Source: Pristionchus mayeri (Eukaryota; Nematoda; Chromadorea; Rhabditida; Neodiplogasteridae). Taken from it: a stretch of 64,000 bases of DNA. Below, one piece after another: positions 10,615 to 20,069 of the stretch (positions are counted from its first letter, which is position 1; every line of letters starts with the position of its first letter). The notes beneath the pieces were generated by a model. That model worked only from the letters and a program-made list of their open reading frames with translations. It did not search any database and was not told where the DNA came from. The stretch is taken from contig BTRK01000005.1 of assembly GCA_036245805.1 (NCBI GenBank), forward strand, positions 32,841,469-32,905,468. The letters run 5' to 3'. A program made the translations under genes and the position numbers.

Positions 10615-11856
10615 TTGGGGTGTCCGGAAAGATCGTATAATGCTTCGGAAAAAAGTCAGTTCGCGATCAAATGCAGTGATTGCGCAATCTGTTTGTCAAC
10701 AATGTATTGCATCATTCTGACGTTGAGTAGTGAGAGGATTTAATCAGTCTCCTAGTTGCTACATTGATTCTTGTGATGGATTCCCATCTCTACCTCCGAG
10801 CAGTTTAACTTCATTACTACCGTCTTGGCCGATCCGTGAAGGAGGCCCACTCTGCCCTGGCCCAGTCGGAAGGAGCTGACGCCCCCTCCATACCCTTCTG
10901 CTATAAGTGGTTCTCCCGCTTCAAGAAAGGGGAGTTTGGTCTCGATGATCAACCCCGCTCTGGACGCCGTCCCTCCCTCGATCAGCCTCTCGTTCTCCGC
11001 ACACTGAAGCGCAAGCCCATGGTCAGTGTGCGTGTGTTGAAGAAGGATACTGGTACTCCCAGATCAACGGTGTCCGATATCCTCCATCGATCTGGGAAGA
11101 AGCCGAAACTCCCACAAGTGATTCCCCATGACCTCTCCCCCGAACAGCTGAAAAATCGTGTTCAAGTCTGTCGGGAATTACTCCATCGTAGATCCAATCT
11201 TCGATGGGTCAATTCCATCATCGCTACAGATGAGAAGTGGATCACGTACGATAACCCTGTGAGGAGACTGCAATGGGTGGATGCAGATGAGAAGCCCACG
11301 CCCGTCCCGAAGAAGGAAGAGCACGGAAAGAAGGAACTCCTCTGCTTCTTCTTCTCAGTGCTCGGTCCCATCTACTGGGGGAGATCCTCGCCCCTGGCAC
11401 AAGCATCAATGCCGACCTCTTCTCTGAACAACTGGAAGATGTCGCGATCAGAGTCCCTCCCAGACTCCTGAACCAGGGCAAAATTCTTCTTCTGATGGAC
11501 AATGCTCGCCCACATCGAGCGATGATGACCCAGAAGAAAATGGACGAGCTGAAGATCGAGAGGATTCCCCATCCACCGTATTCCCCGGATCTCTCCCCAT
11601 GCGACTATCACTGCTTCCGCTCTCTCTGACTTCTGCAAAGGAAAGAAGTTCAAGAATCGAGATGAAGTTGTGAGGGCTTTCGTGAACTGGGCGGTCTCGA
11701 AAAAACCCGCATTCTGGAAGAGAGGAATCGAGACCCTGCCCAATCGCTGGAGGGAGGTAGTGAGAAAGAAGGGGCATACATTGGTCACTGAGAATTGTAA
11801 AGCATTGAATAAAAAATAAAAACAAAAAATTATACGAACTTTCCGGACACCCCCAA
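10615..11856 (+). mobile_element. mariner-family DNA transposon (1,242 bp)
   Basis: Terminal inverted repeats of about 28 bp (left TTGGGGTGTCCGGAAAG; right end its near-complement) are flanked by TA at 10613-10614 and 11857-11858, the target duplication of Tc1/mariner elements. The length is typical of mariner. The transposase frame inside is broken, so this copy is non-autonomous. It lies between two minus-strand gene fragments. Confidence 0.93.
10776..11819 (+). pseudogene. mariner transposase, inactivated
   Basis: Remains of a cut-and-paste transposase of about 345 codons. The helix-turn-helix half is clear (WFSRFKKGEFGLDDQPRSGR), followed by the catalytic DDE region: TDEKWITYDN with the first Asp, DNARPH with the second, and HPPYSPDLSPCDYH with the third, spaced as in mariner D,D34D. 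Lesions: an in-frame TAA at about 10806, a frameshift near 11385-11395 just after the GPIYWG segment, and a further stop/frameshift near 11627 before the C-terminal RGIETLPNRW block. The ATG at 10776 matches the usual N-terminus. Confidence 0.9.
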
Positions 11857-11936
11857 TAATATGTATGCGATTCAGGTAGAAACACGAGTACAACGAATAA
11901 AATAATCAGCGAAACAATGTCAGTTAGGTAACTCAC

Positions 11937-12037
11937 AGAAGGATATTTTCGACAAGATACGTAGATTCCCGAACACCGATTGGAACAGCAGTTCCAATGG
12001 TGCAGACTGCAACTAGAGGAATGAGAGATCGAATCAT
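11937..12037 (-). pseudogene. Orphan first exon of a cathepsin-like gene
   Basis: A 101-nt exon with an ATG at 12037, a hydrophobic signal peptide and a good donor (ct|gtgagt). The peptide (MIRSLIPLVAVCTIGTAVPI and onward) is clearly related to the first exon of the cathepsin-like gene at 18301. Both end in phase 2 at the equivalent position (ENILL against DNIRM). No downstream cathepsin exons follow on this strand: the next sequence is the mariner and then the unrecognised gene. It is therefore most simply a relic of a duplicated, broken cathepsin-like gene. It keeps the ATG that the other copy has lost. Confidence 0.6.
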
Positions 12038-13082
12038 TATTGGCTCGTATCAATTCTGCCTCCCCCCATCGTTTGTGTACTCCAAAATCGCCTAACGCAC
12101 CCCTTCCGTCTCACGATCGACCTTATCCGATGATCATGATGCCTTGATTGAGGCAAACGCCCCCGCCATATTCTTATCGAAAATACACATCAACACCGCA
12201 ATTTCGGACGAGGAAGCTGAAGTTAGAACTGAAAATACAGCAAATAAAAATAATCCTTCACGTGCGCTGATAACGCACTTGCAATTGATGTTTATACTGC
12301 ATCATTCAGAAATGTTCAAGCGTTTTCTGCCCAAAATCCACCATAAGCATGTTCAAAAAAGATTTCATAATTTCATAAGTCGGGTTATGACAGTTGCGGC
12401 TATTAAAGTATGAAAGAGTTATACACAAAAAATGGGACCTCTTATCCAATAATGCAGATTCCTTAAGATGTGTCAATGCCTATGTCGCCTTCCCTTTCAA
12501 AGTGTCAAAATTGCAAATCCACGCCTCCTTTACGAAGCAGGAAGTGAACGAGCTGACTAATGCGAGCGAATGATCAACAATCGCTGATAACACACATTCG
12601 GAATTACCATTGTCTGACTACGTCATTCTGCAACGATCAAGAGATTATCAATTTTGTTAAAAAAGCAGAACGAACAAGTATTTGCATGAAAAAAGATTGC
12701 TGAGTTACATTACCTTGAGTTCTTGATAGATAACAATAACGGATACTCAAACTACCAGATTCACAGCTCATCGCAATGCATCAGAAGAATACGGATATCG
12801 ATTTTCTGATCTTTATAAACTAATACTACCAAAGATGAAAATACCATGTTTATCTTCTTACATGTCAAAATCTGAAATATACAGAAGATATATTGTTCAA
12901 CCATGAAGTAGTAGAATTGACTCAAACAACTAAAACATCAACTATCACCGATAACATTTGGAATTGGCGTTATTTTAATAGGTCACTCTGCAACAATCAA
13001 GTTGCAACATGATCAAATGATCTTAAAATGAGGAACACCTAAATAATTAGCCAACAAAGGGATTCGGGCTTCCTCTACAAGA
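12038..13082. other. No gene seen
   Basis: AT-rich intergenic DNA between the cathepsin exon relic and the retroelement. No supported exon or repeat structure. Confidence 0.45.
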
Positions 13083-13087
13083 ATCAC

Positions 13088-13390
13088 TGTCAAGAGTTTA
13101 GTTGAACTCTTGTAGACAGTTCAAAGTTCTAACTATTCCCGTCCCCTTATCATCTGCTCATCTCTTCCCCCCCGCTCATTGCCCCCTCTCCCCTCGGCTC
13201 TAACCTCTCTCCTCCCCCCTCTCGCCAGCGCAATGCGCAGAGAGGGGTGTATATAACTGTCTCGTTTTCACTGTTTCTTCGCTTCACTTGCCCTGTCTAC
13301 ACTCTCAGATAAAGTTACCTTGACGTTGACTTTGACTTGTCTGGAGAGTGGGGACAGTACACCGACTGACTGAGTGGGATACTCAGTTTA
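13088..13390 (+). repeat. 5' LTR (303 bp)
   Basis: Starts TGTCAAGAG and ends CAGTTTA. It contains a TATA element, a short hairpin (AAGAGTT/AACTCTT) at its left edge, and an AGATAAAG that may act in polyadenylation. It differs from the 3' LTR at four substitutions by direct comparison. The right edge is set by the primer-binding site at 13391 and the ATCAC duplication. Confidence 0.95.
13250..13256 (+). promoter_or_regulatory. TATA box in the 5' LTR
   Basis: TATATAA, preceded by a C/T-rich segment and followed about 60 bp downstream by the end of the U3-like region. It is the likely start-site determinant for the genomic RNA. The same motif is at 17773-17779 in the 3' LTR. Confidence 0.7.
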
Positions 13391-13404
13391 TGGTGCATCG
13401 GCCG
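13391..13404 (+). other. Primer-binding site, tRNA-Gly(GCC)
   Basis: TGGTGCATCGGCCG directly abuts the LTR. It is complementary to the 3' end of nematode tRNA-Gly(GCC) (CCGATGCACCA), giving 14 matched bases before the first mismatch. This primes minus-strand DNA synthesis. Confidence 0.88.
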
Positions 13405-13418
13405 TGCCGATCTTCCCC

Positions 13419-13634
13419 GCGCCGTCGTTACGGCTCTCCTCTTCGCCGTCGTTACGGCTCTACCGTTCGCCGTCGTTACGGCTCTCCTCTTTGCCGTCGT
13501 TACGGCTCTACCGTTCGCCGTCGTTACGGCTCTCCTCTTCGCCGTCGTTACGGCTCTCCTCTTCGCCGTCGTTACGGCTCTACCGTTCGCCGTCGTTACG
13601 GCTCCCCACTACGCCGTCGTCACGGCCTGTCGCT
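13419..13634 (+). repeat. Tandem 24-bp hairpin repeats in the retroelement leader
   Basis: About nine units of 24 bp, each containing GCCGTCGTTACGGC, a perfect 5-bp stem with a CGTT loop. Two unit types differ in the spacer (CTCCTCTT and CTACCGTT) and are interspersed. The last units diverge. The array sits between the primer-binding site and gag, where retroelements usually keep packaging or dimerisation signals. Confidence 0.95.
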
Positions 13635-13925
13635 TCACGAGGTCGAACCTGACCGACGCTCGTAGTGCGAGGCAAAGTACGCGTGGCAGCACTCTTTGTG
13701 ATCGTGATCACACGTCGCTCGACCGAACGCTCGGAACTGAACGAGGCCGTTTACGTGACTGACCTCACTCAGCTCTCCCAGCTTCGTTCGTCTACCAGGT
13801 CGATATCCTGGCTCCACTTCTGACAGGTAGATATCCTGTGAAGTGTGAACAGTCCCGTGTGACTGTGCCTACACCCTCTTATCGATCGAACGCTCTGAAC
13901 TGAGACTGGCATTCTAGACGTGACC

Positions 13926-14715
13926 ATGGCCGACTTCAGTGCACCGTTCCGTCGGGTCATCACGACCAAGAGGAATCGTCTTCCTCAGCTGTACTCGGAG
14001 GTGGTGTCGATCACCACAGGTACTTCCGCTCTTGGAAATTCGGCGTCGAACAAGCAGTACTTCGATCTACATTCACAGGCAACGCGCCTCAGAGGGAAGC
14101 TCGTTGGAGCCCTCAAGGTGATCAAGGACACTGCCCAGAAGTGGCAAACAGCTTTGGAGGATATCGACGATACTGATACGAACGAGCATGAGACTGATGT
14201 TCTCGTGACCTACTTCACTGATACCACCACGGAGAGCAAGTCGATTGAAGGTGACATCGAGGAACAGTTGGCAGATCTGGATTCCGAGATCGCGATTCTC
14301 GACAGGCTGCTCACAGCGAGCTCTTCTACGACTTCTGTTCTGATGGGAACTGCAGCCATCCCACCCACACACGCATCCGGTGGTACGGGAGCTGTGGCAC
14401 CGCTCTCTCTCTCGTTTCCAACACCGTCCCTCTCCCTCAACTGCCGACGTTGACCCTTCCGACGTTCGATGGATCGGATCACAAGGCATTCTGGACGGTC
14501 TTCTCCGATCTGATTGATAAGAAAGATCTCGGAGACGCAACGAAGCTGAGGTACCTCGAGAGTGCACTCGAAGGCAGGGCACTCGACCTCTTCACTCACC
14601 TCAGGAAGAGAGGAACCTCATACGCGGCGATCATCTCTCGTTTCCAAACCGAGTATGGTCAAGATGAATTCGCACGCGAGAATCTTCTCCAGCAATGGAA
14701 CGTTCTCAAACCGAC
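13926..14715 (+). pseudogene. BEL/Pao gag, frameshifted and 3'-truncated
   Basis: Structural protein gene of the retroelement. The first frame starts at ATG 13926 and encodes a helical, charged N-terminal region of about 160 codons. It shifts near 14396-14420, at a CTCTCTCTC run, into a second frame. The second frame carries the DUF1759-like core that begins with LTLPTFDG and continues through the FSDLIDKKDLGDATKLRYL stretch. The frame then runs without a stop into the env signal peptide at about 14715. The zinc knuckle and everything after it expected in BEL/Pao Gag-Pol are absent. The slippage-prone CT run suggests a simple dinucleotide frameshift rather than programmed recoding. Confidence 0.8.
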
Positions 14716-17376
14716 TTTTGCCCTCCTCGGCATTTTGATGCTCTGCATGGCATCTACTTCTGCGCAATCGATCTCGTGCGACCGGAATTCTGTGACTTTC
14801 CATCACAATGGAGAAGTGTCTGACTACCAGCTCTGCAAGGGGGGGTGTCAAAAGAGCAACGGTCAAAAGAGCAACGGGGTGCCATTCGCTGGAGATTCGA
14901 GCTAGCCACTTGGTAGTTGGTTCATTGTAACCAGTATGTGCTACCCCACATTTACATATATAATTCTTGTCGCCAGGCTTTCATGAGTTTCACTCCATAT
15001 CCATGAATAGGGGTTCATGGTTCAAAATTGCGAATTTGAATAAAAAATCATGATTAGATAAACAGCCAATGTCGTGACTAATCGATATTCTAGTACTCCA
15101 GTGACTACTTTAACCAAGTAACTTGAGTATGGATTGGTTACTATATTTGGTGTTTATCCAACCATGATTTTCCACTCAAATTCGCAATTTTGGACCATGA
15201 ACCCCTATTCATGGATATGGAGTGAAACTCATGATCGCCTGGTGACAAGATTTATATATGTAAATGTGGGGTAGCACATACTGGTTACAATGCACCAACT
15301 CCCAAGTGGCTAGCTCGAATCTCCAGCGAATGGCACCCCGTTGCTCTTTTGACCGTTGCTCTTTTGACACCCCCCCCCCCTCTGCAATGCAGAAGAATGC
15401 AAGATAGTCACCTCCAGCAACGAGACTACCTTCGAGACTACACACTTCAGCGCCTCGAGTACCATGCACGGATTCACGGTACTCGTCAAGTACCTCGTAA
15501 ATGGATCAGCAGTGATTCGCTCCCATGATTGCCCATCTTACGACTTTTGCGATCATATCTCCTCCACATTCTGTCTGGTTGCATTGACGAATCCAGAGTG
15601 CAACATCGCCGCAGCCCTAGCCACGCTGGCGCTACTGCTGTATATGATCTGCTTGACGATCTACCAGATCTGTTTTTCGCCTGTGGTACTCGGCCGACCC
15701 CTCCAACTTGCCTGTACTTTCATGCAATGGCTGGGCGCAGCGACAATGTGCGGACTCTGGCGACTCATCTGTTGGCCCTTCTCGCGCCGTGCTCGCCGGA
15801 GAATCCCTATCGGCAGACAGAACTATCGCGTACTGCTCACGATCGTCGTTCTCATCGTTCTTCCCCAAGTTCGAGGCTGTCCCGAAGTGCTCAGATTCAA
15901 CTCGGAGTCGGAGACCTGCACTGGTACGAAGTGCGACACGATCATGCACAGTCTGCTGAAGATCAACCCAGTATCGCGAGAAACCTGCATCGGGATATCG
16001 AAGAACAACGTACTCGTCGGCGAAGTCAAGATGACCCTGCTAGCAACCGACGTGTACTGCCAGAAGAGGACACTAGGTGTGCATCGAGACGTTCGTGTGC
16101 AGTACATCTCAGAGAAGAGATGTGCCAGGATGGGTTCTTGCGTGAACACCAAATGCTTGAACGTCTCCTCAGACAGCATGGTCCCGGAGCTGGCACGAGG
16201 AAACGACTTCCCGGGTCATACGACCTGTGTCGAGAGCTGTGGAGGTCTGGGATGTGACTGCCTGTTTCCTTCGAGCGGATGCTTGTTTTATCGTACCTTC
16301 CTGAAGCCAGTCTCCGAAGAAGTGTTCGAGACCTTCGAATGTTCAGAATGGAGTCCGGTAGTGACGATCAATCTTACGATCACTGTAGGAAATGAGACCA
16401 CTTCCGACACTGTCCGACTGCTGCCAAATCAACGGAAAACAGTGCACGATCACAAACTCGAACTGACCAACTTCGCTACGCCACCGTTCCCCCTTCTGAG
16501 CAAGAAGTTCATCACTGCGCTCAAGAAAAAGAGAGTAGCTCTCTTGACTCGAGATCCGATCGTACACTGTGCATCCCCGAATCACGCTGCAGAGCTGAAC
16601 TGCTCATCTCACGAGGAGTGCCATTGTGTCCCAGCCGAGAGATACGCGAAGTGCGAATGCAGTCAAACTTCCCTCGAGGACAACAGGACGACATCGAAGG
16701 AATTCTGCCGATACTGACTCCTTCCCTGAAGCAACAAGCTCACAACAGACGAGTCTTCGCTGAGATCTCTCAAGGCCTCTCAATGGACATCGCCATCTCG
16801 ACGGACACAAAGAGATTTCGTCTAGACACTCTAAAGGTGGACCCATTCGAGTGCATAGTAGAGTCATCAAGAGCTATCGGATGTTACTCATGCACTGGAG
16901 GGGCACGGGTGAATCTGACGTGCACGTCCACATCAACTACAGGATTAGCGACCATCGCCTGCGATCGAGACCAATTCTCCTGCACGAAGACGGGTGAAGT
17001 CTCACGCAGAGCAATATCGGCAGACCAAGCTCGTGTGTTGATATCTTGCAATGTATCTTGTGGACTTCCCGTGGAGATAGCAGGGATCCTCAAGTATTCG
17101 AGCTCGTTCACTCAGCACTCCGTTGCGACTGAAGGCATCAAAGGAGAATCGAATTCTACCTTCACCATCGATCTCTCTGGATTCCCTGACCTTTCGCACA
17201 TCGGATCTGTGTTTATGGAGTACTGGATTCGAACCATCGTGATAGTGGTCCTCGTTGCACTCGGAGTCCTATTCACGATCTACATCTGCATCCCTTCGAT
17301 GCCCTTTCTCGTACAGTGCTGCTGTTTGTTCTACCGTCGAGTCTCTCTCAAGAAAGTGAGCGAGAAGGATCTCTAA
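14715..17376 (+). pseudogene. Phlebovirus-type envelope glycoprotein gene, interrupted
   Basis: Envelope-like gene of the retroelement. Order: signal peptide (about 14715-14765), short ectodomain, insertion of a foldback element (14839-15379), more ectodomain, a transmembrane stretch (about 15600-15690), a second hydrophobic signal (about 15830-15870), and a Cys-rich module with the CGG-x-GC-x-C cysteine pattern near 16220-16290. That pattern is characteristic of phlebovirus Gc, a class II fusion protein. A C-terminal membrane anchor and Cys-rich tail follow (about 17215-17376). Besides the insertion, the frame changes between about 16650 and 16720: the upstream frame ends at a stop at 16715-16717 and the downstream frame continues to 17376. 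Both breaks make it non-functional as it stands. Confidence 0.85.
14839..15379. mobile_element. Foldback MITE with poly-G termini (copy 2) inside env
   Basis: A 541-bp relative of the element at 3010-3558: inverted arms beginning with a G run and TGTCAAAAGAGCAACGG, ending with the complement and a C run. It is flanked by an 8-bp duplication CTCTGCAA (14831-14838 and 15380-15387, one C shared with the terminal run). Element plus one duplication is 549 bp, a multiple of three. It inserted after the retroelement acquired env, so it is younger than or contemporaneous with this copy. Confidence 0.88.
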
Positions 17377-17602
17377 GAAGAGACTACTCGAGGACACGTA
17401 CTTCCAACGTCACCTACTTCATTTTCTCTCCAGCACTCTCTTCTCTCTATCCCGACATTCGTCCTACTCTTCATCGTACGACTTCTCTCCTTCCTCCATC
17501 GTCATCAACTGGAAGATGAAGACCTGCGGAAGAGCAGTATCCCATTGACCCCCTCTAGTATTCGTTAGATTTTTTACTGTTGTAACGCCACTTCTCCCGT
17601 GT

Positions 17603-17610
17603 GGGGGGAG
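17603..17610 (+). other. Polypurine tract
   Basis: GGGGGGAG immediately upstream of the 3' LTR, the plus-strand primer position. Confidence 0.75.
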
Positions 17611-17913
17611 TGTCAAGAGTTTAGTTGAACTCTTGTAGACAGTTCAAAGTTCTAACTATTCCCGTCCCCTTATCATCTGCTCATCTCTTCCCCCCCGCTC
17701 ATTGCCCCCTCTGCCCTCGGCTCTAACCTCTCTCCTCCCCCCTCTCGCCAGCGCAATGCGCAGAGAGGGGGGTATATAACTGCCTCGTTTTCACTGTTTC
17801 TTTGCTTCACTTGCCCTGTCTACACTCTCAGATAAAGTTACCTTGACGTTGACTTTGACTTGTCTGGAGAGTGGGGACAGTACACCGACTGACTGAGTGG
17901 GATACTCAGTTTA
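17611..17913 (+). repeat. 3' LTR (303 bp)
   Basis: Starts TGTCAAGAG and ends CAGTTTA. It matches the 5' LTR except for four substitutions (about 1.3%), followed by the ATCAC target duplication at 17914-17918. Confidence 0.95.
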
Positions 17914-17918
17914 ATCAC

Positions 17919-18300
17919 AGTCATTTCTAACTCTGACTTATATAAAGTAAATTAAAGATTTTAAATAGAATTTGTGAAACTACAAATGAACAAAAAAACA
18001 GTTATTGTTTTTATTTAATATTCAGAAGGGTACCATATATTTGGAAACGATAAAATCGCACAAAGACGGTAGATGTGCAACTTGTTCGTGGCCAACATAA
18101 TGGATAAGACAACACAGGTCATTTTGCTAGCTCGCTTCTGCAGACGTGGAGCTTCAATCCCGAATACGGTAAGCGGGAGCGGGATAAATTGTAGCATCAT
18201 CCTCACGAGATAAGACCATAGGCCGAGGCGAAAGGGGTGCGCAGCAGATTCCTTGCGGGTATTTATACCGCCCTGATCCGGCAGAGACAACGACTCAGTC
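17919..18300. other. Upstream region of the cathepsin-like gene
   Basis: No coding exon. A TATA-like ATTTATA near 18261 lies about 40 bp before the position where translation of the cathepsin-like gene would begin. A minus-strand open frame at 18015-18362 is antisense to this region and is not supported. Confidence 0.45.
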
Positions 18301-20069
18301 GTGGTTCGATCCCTCCTTCTCCTTCTGGTGGCAGTCTCTGCACTGGGAACGGCTGTTCCCATCGATGCTCGCGAATCTCAGCATCTTGCTGACAACATTC
18401 GGATGTGAGTGGATTATATTTCGAGATTATCCGAGGCTTTTACTTTCTCTAAACGATATTTGTCAGGATCGAGCTCCACAATGCTAACCGGAGCAAGACG
18501 TTCTTCACGAGAGCAAGCGAGATGTCGAAATTGGTCAGCATTCACTTATTCGGAAAAAAAAATCGCTATTTGATAAAACGCGCTAATTTCAGTCCCCGGA
18601 GCAGTACAAGACTCGTTTCGGGGTCTTCTAATCGAACATGTTAGTGAGAGGCTGAACTGTATTCAATATTTACACATTATTCAAAGATATTATTCCAGGA
18701 AGAACGGCACTCCATACGTGCGCAACTCCCTCAATGCCCTTCTTCCACCTGCGATGGACTGGAGCACAAGGGGAATCGTCAACAGAGTGAAGGAACAGGT
18801 TAGTAAATTGCGATTGTAATATGACCACAGTTCGATCTCAACTTTATCTCTGAAATTCTAACAAAACAATTGAAATTTTCCTGAAATCTTGTCCTCCTTC
18901 ATACTGCATCAAAACATAATATTTCGGAAAACACTCCTCATTTTCCCCCTCAAATAAAGTGTAATGTTCATAACTATTTTCCTCGCAGGGCGCCTGTTCC
19001 TCCTCCTGGGCGTTCTCGGTGACGGGCGCTCTCGAGGGACAACATGCGATTCAGAAGGGAGCGAGAGTCGATCTATCGGAGCAGCAACTCATCGATTGCG
19101 CCACCAATGTAAGAGTATCATTCCATATGTTATTTCCAAAACCGAAAATAAGCAAAATTCCAATTATTGCCTCCTTTCTTTCAACCACACCATGATTTTG
19201 TAAGTCAAAGAAGAATTTTTAGGGAGCAAACGCTGGTTGCTCGGGCGGATCGATGATTGATGCGTATGAGTACATCATGCAGAACAACGGACTGGACACG
19301 GAGCCCACCTATCCCTACGTTGGAGAGGTTCTTTTTGTGCTTCACATTGTCTAGAATATCGATCTTCCCAGCCAGAAAAGTAGCTTCGAATCTATTGCAC
19401 CAGCAATACTGTCATCCTCGCAAGGACACGATTGGGGAGACGATGAGTGGATTCAGATACATTGCCAGCGGATCGGAAGAAGATCTCATGGTGAGTCCAA
19501 GATAATCATATTGCTTTGCTAGAATATGTAAGCAGCATCGGATTCAGTATTTTTTCCCATGATTATTTTAGAAACAATCCTCTACAGGACGCAGTTGCCT
19601 TCGTGGGTCCTGTCTCCGTCGCCGTCGATGCCTCCCATCAAGAACTACGGAGAAGGTCCTCAATCTAAAAAAATCAGAAAAAAAAAGAAAATGCTTGTCT
19701 AACTGTTTGAATAATAGAGGCCCGTCATGATATTTTTATGACGACGAATTTTGTTACAGGAATCTACTACGAGCCCGCGTGCAATTCCAACCCCAACCTG
19801 GCGATGCTCGTGGTCGGGTATGGATTCGACTCCAAGGAGGGAGACTACTGGATCCTCAAGAATGCGTGAGTTCAAATCTTCCCAATTCCGTTATAACAAT
19901 GTAATTTTGTGGAAAAGTTCTGAAAAAAATAATGCGCATTGACCTCACTAAGAATTTATGCCTTTCCAGGTGGGGCACATCCTGGGGCGAGAAGGGCTAC
20001 ATGAAACTCGCCCGCAACAGGAACAACCACTGCGGAATCGCCTCGATGGCAACCACTCCCACTCTATAA
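18301..20069 (+). pseudogene. Papain-family (cathepsin L-like) protease, catalytic dyad lost
   Basis: Papain (C1A) architecture over ten exons: 18301-18404 (signal peptide), 18467-18533, 18593-18639 (reduced I29-like propeptide), 18699-18798, 18989-19108, 19223-19327, 19372-19490, 19588-19655, 19760-19865 and 19970-20069. The oxyanion Gln and the active-site loop are clear ([11 protein letters not shown]), but the codon for the nucleophile is TCC, Ser, at 19004-19006. GANAGCSGG follows. The His position in the LNHAV-type motif is CTG, Leu, at 19798-19800. The supporting Asn is kept ([16 protein letters not shown]). Further lesions: GTG instead of ATG at 18301, an in-frame TAA at 18629-18631, and frame breaks in the exons at 19372-19490 and 19588-19655. 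It is best read as a decayed pseudoprotease. The related exon at 11937-12037 keeps its ATG. Confidence 0.85.

Larger units (their letters stand above)
13088..17913 (+). mobile_element. BEL/Pao LTR retroelement, gag plus env, pol deleted
   Basis: A 4,826-bp element bounded by 303-bp LTRs and a 5-bp target duplication, ATCAC (13083-13087 and 17914-17918). It has a tRNA-Gly primer-binding site, a hairpin-repeat leader, a BEL/Pao-type gag (DUF1759-like segment), a phlebovirus-type envelope gene and a polypurine tract. No protease, reverse transcriptase, RNase H or integrase sequence lies between gag and env. The gag frame passes directly into the env signal peptide near 14715, so roughly the whole pol region is missing (inference from family gene order). 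The LTRs differ at only four positions, which implies recent insertion. Movement would require pol supplied in trans. Nematode Cer7-like Pao elements are the known family carrying this kind of env. Confidence 0.93.

Noticed and set aside
11372..12053. Long minus-strand open frames over the mariner's right half
   Set aside because: Antisense shadow of the mariner transposase joined by chance to the cathepsin exon relic.
13419..13634. CRISPR-like array
   Set aside because: Units are contiguous 24-mers with no unique spacers, in a eukaryotic retroelement leader.
13348..13665. Open frame encoding repeated RRRYGSPL/RRRYGSTV units
   Set aside because: It starts inside the LTR, crosses the primer-binding site and simply translates the 24-bp hairpin array; no independent sign of coding.
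14073..14599. Minus-strand open frames of 129-169 codons
   Set aside because: Antisense to gag; codon pattern follows the plus-strand gag frame.
14715..14839. Residual pol sequence between gag and env
   Set aside because: I looked for protease, reverse transcriptase and integrase motifs on both strands of the element and saw none.
15529..16257. 242-codon plus-strand open frame overlapping env
   Set aside because: Out-of-frame shadow; the Cys pattern and membrane segments of the glycoprotein are in the other frame.
18015..18362. 115-codon minus-strand open frame
   Set aside because: Antisense to the signal-peptide exon of the cathepsin-like gene; no supporting exons.
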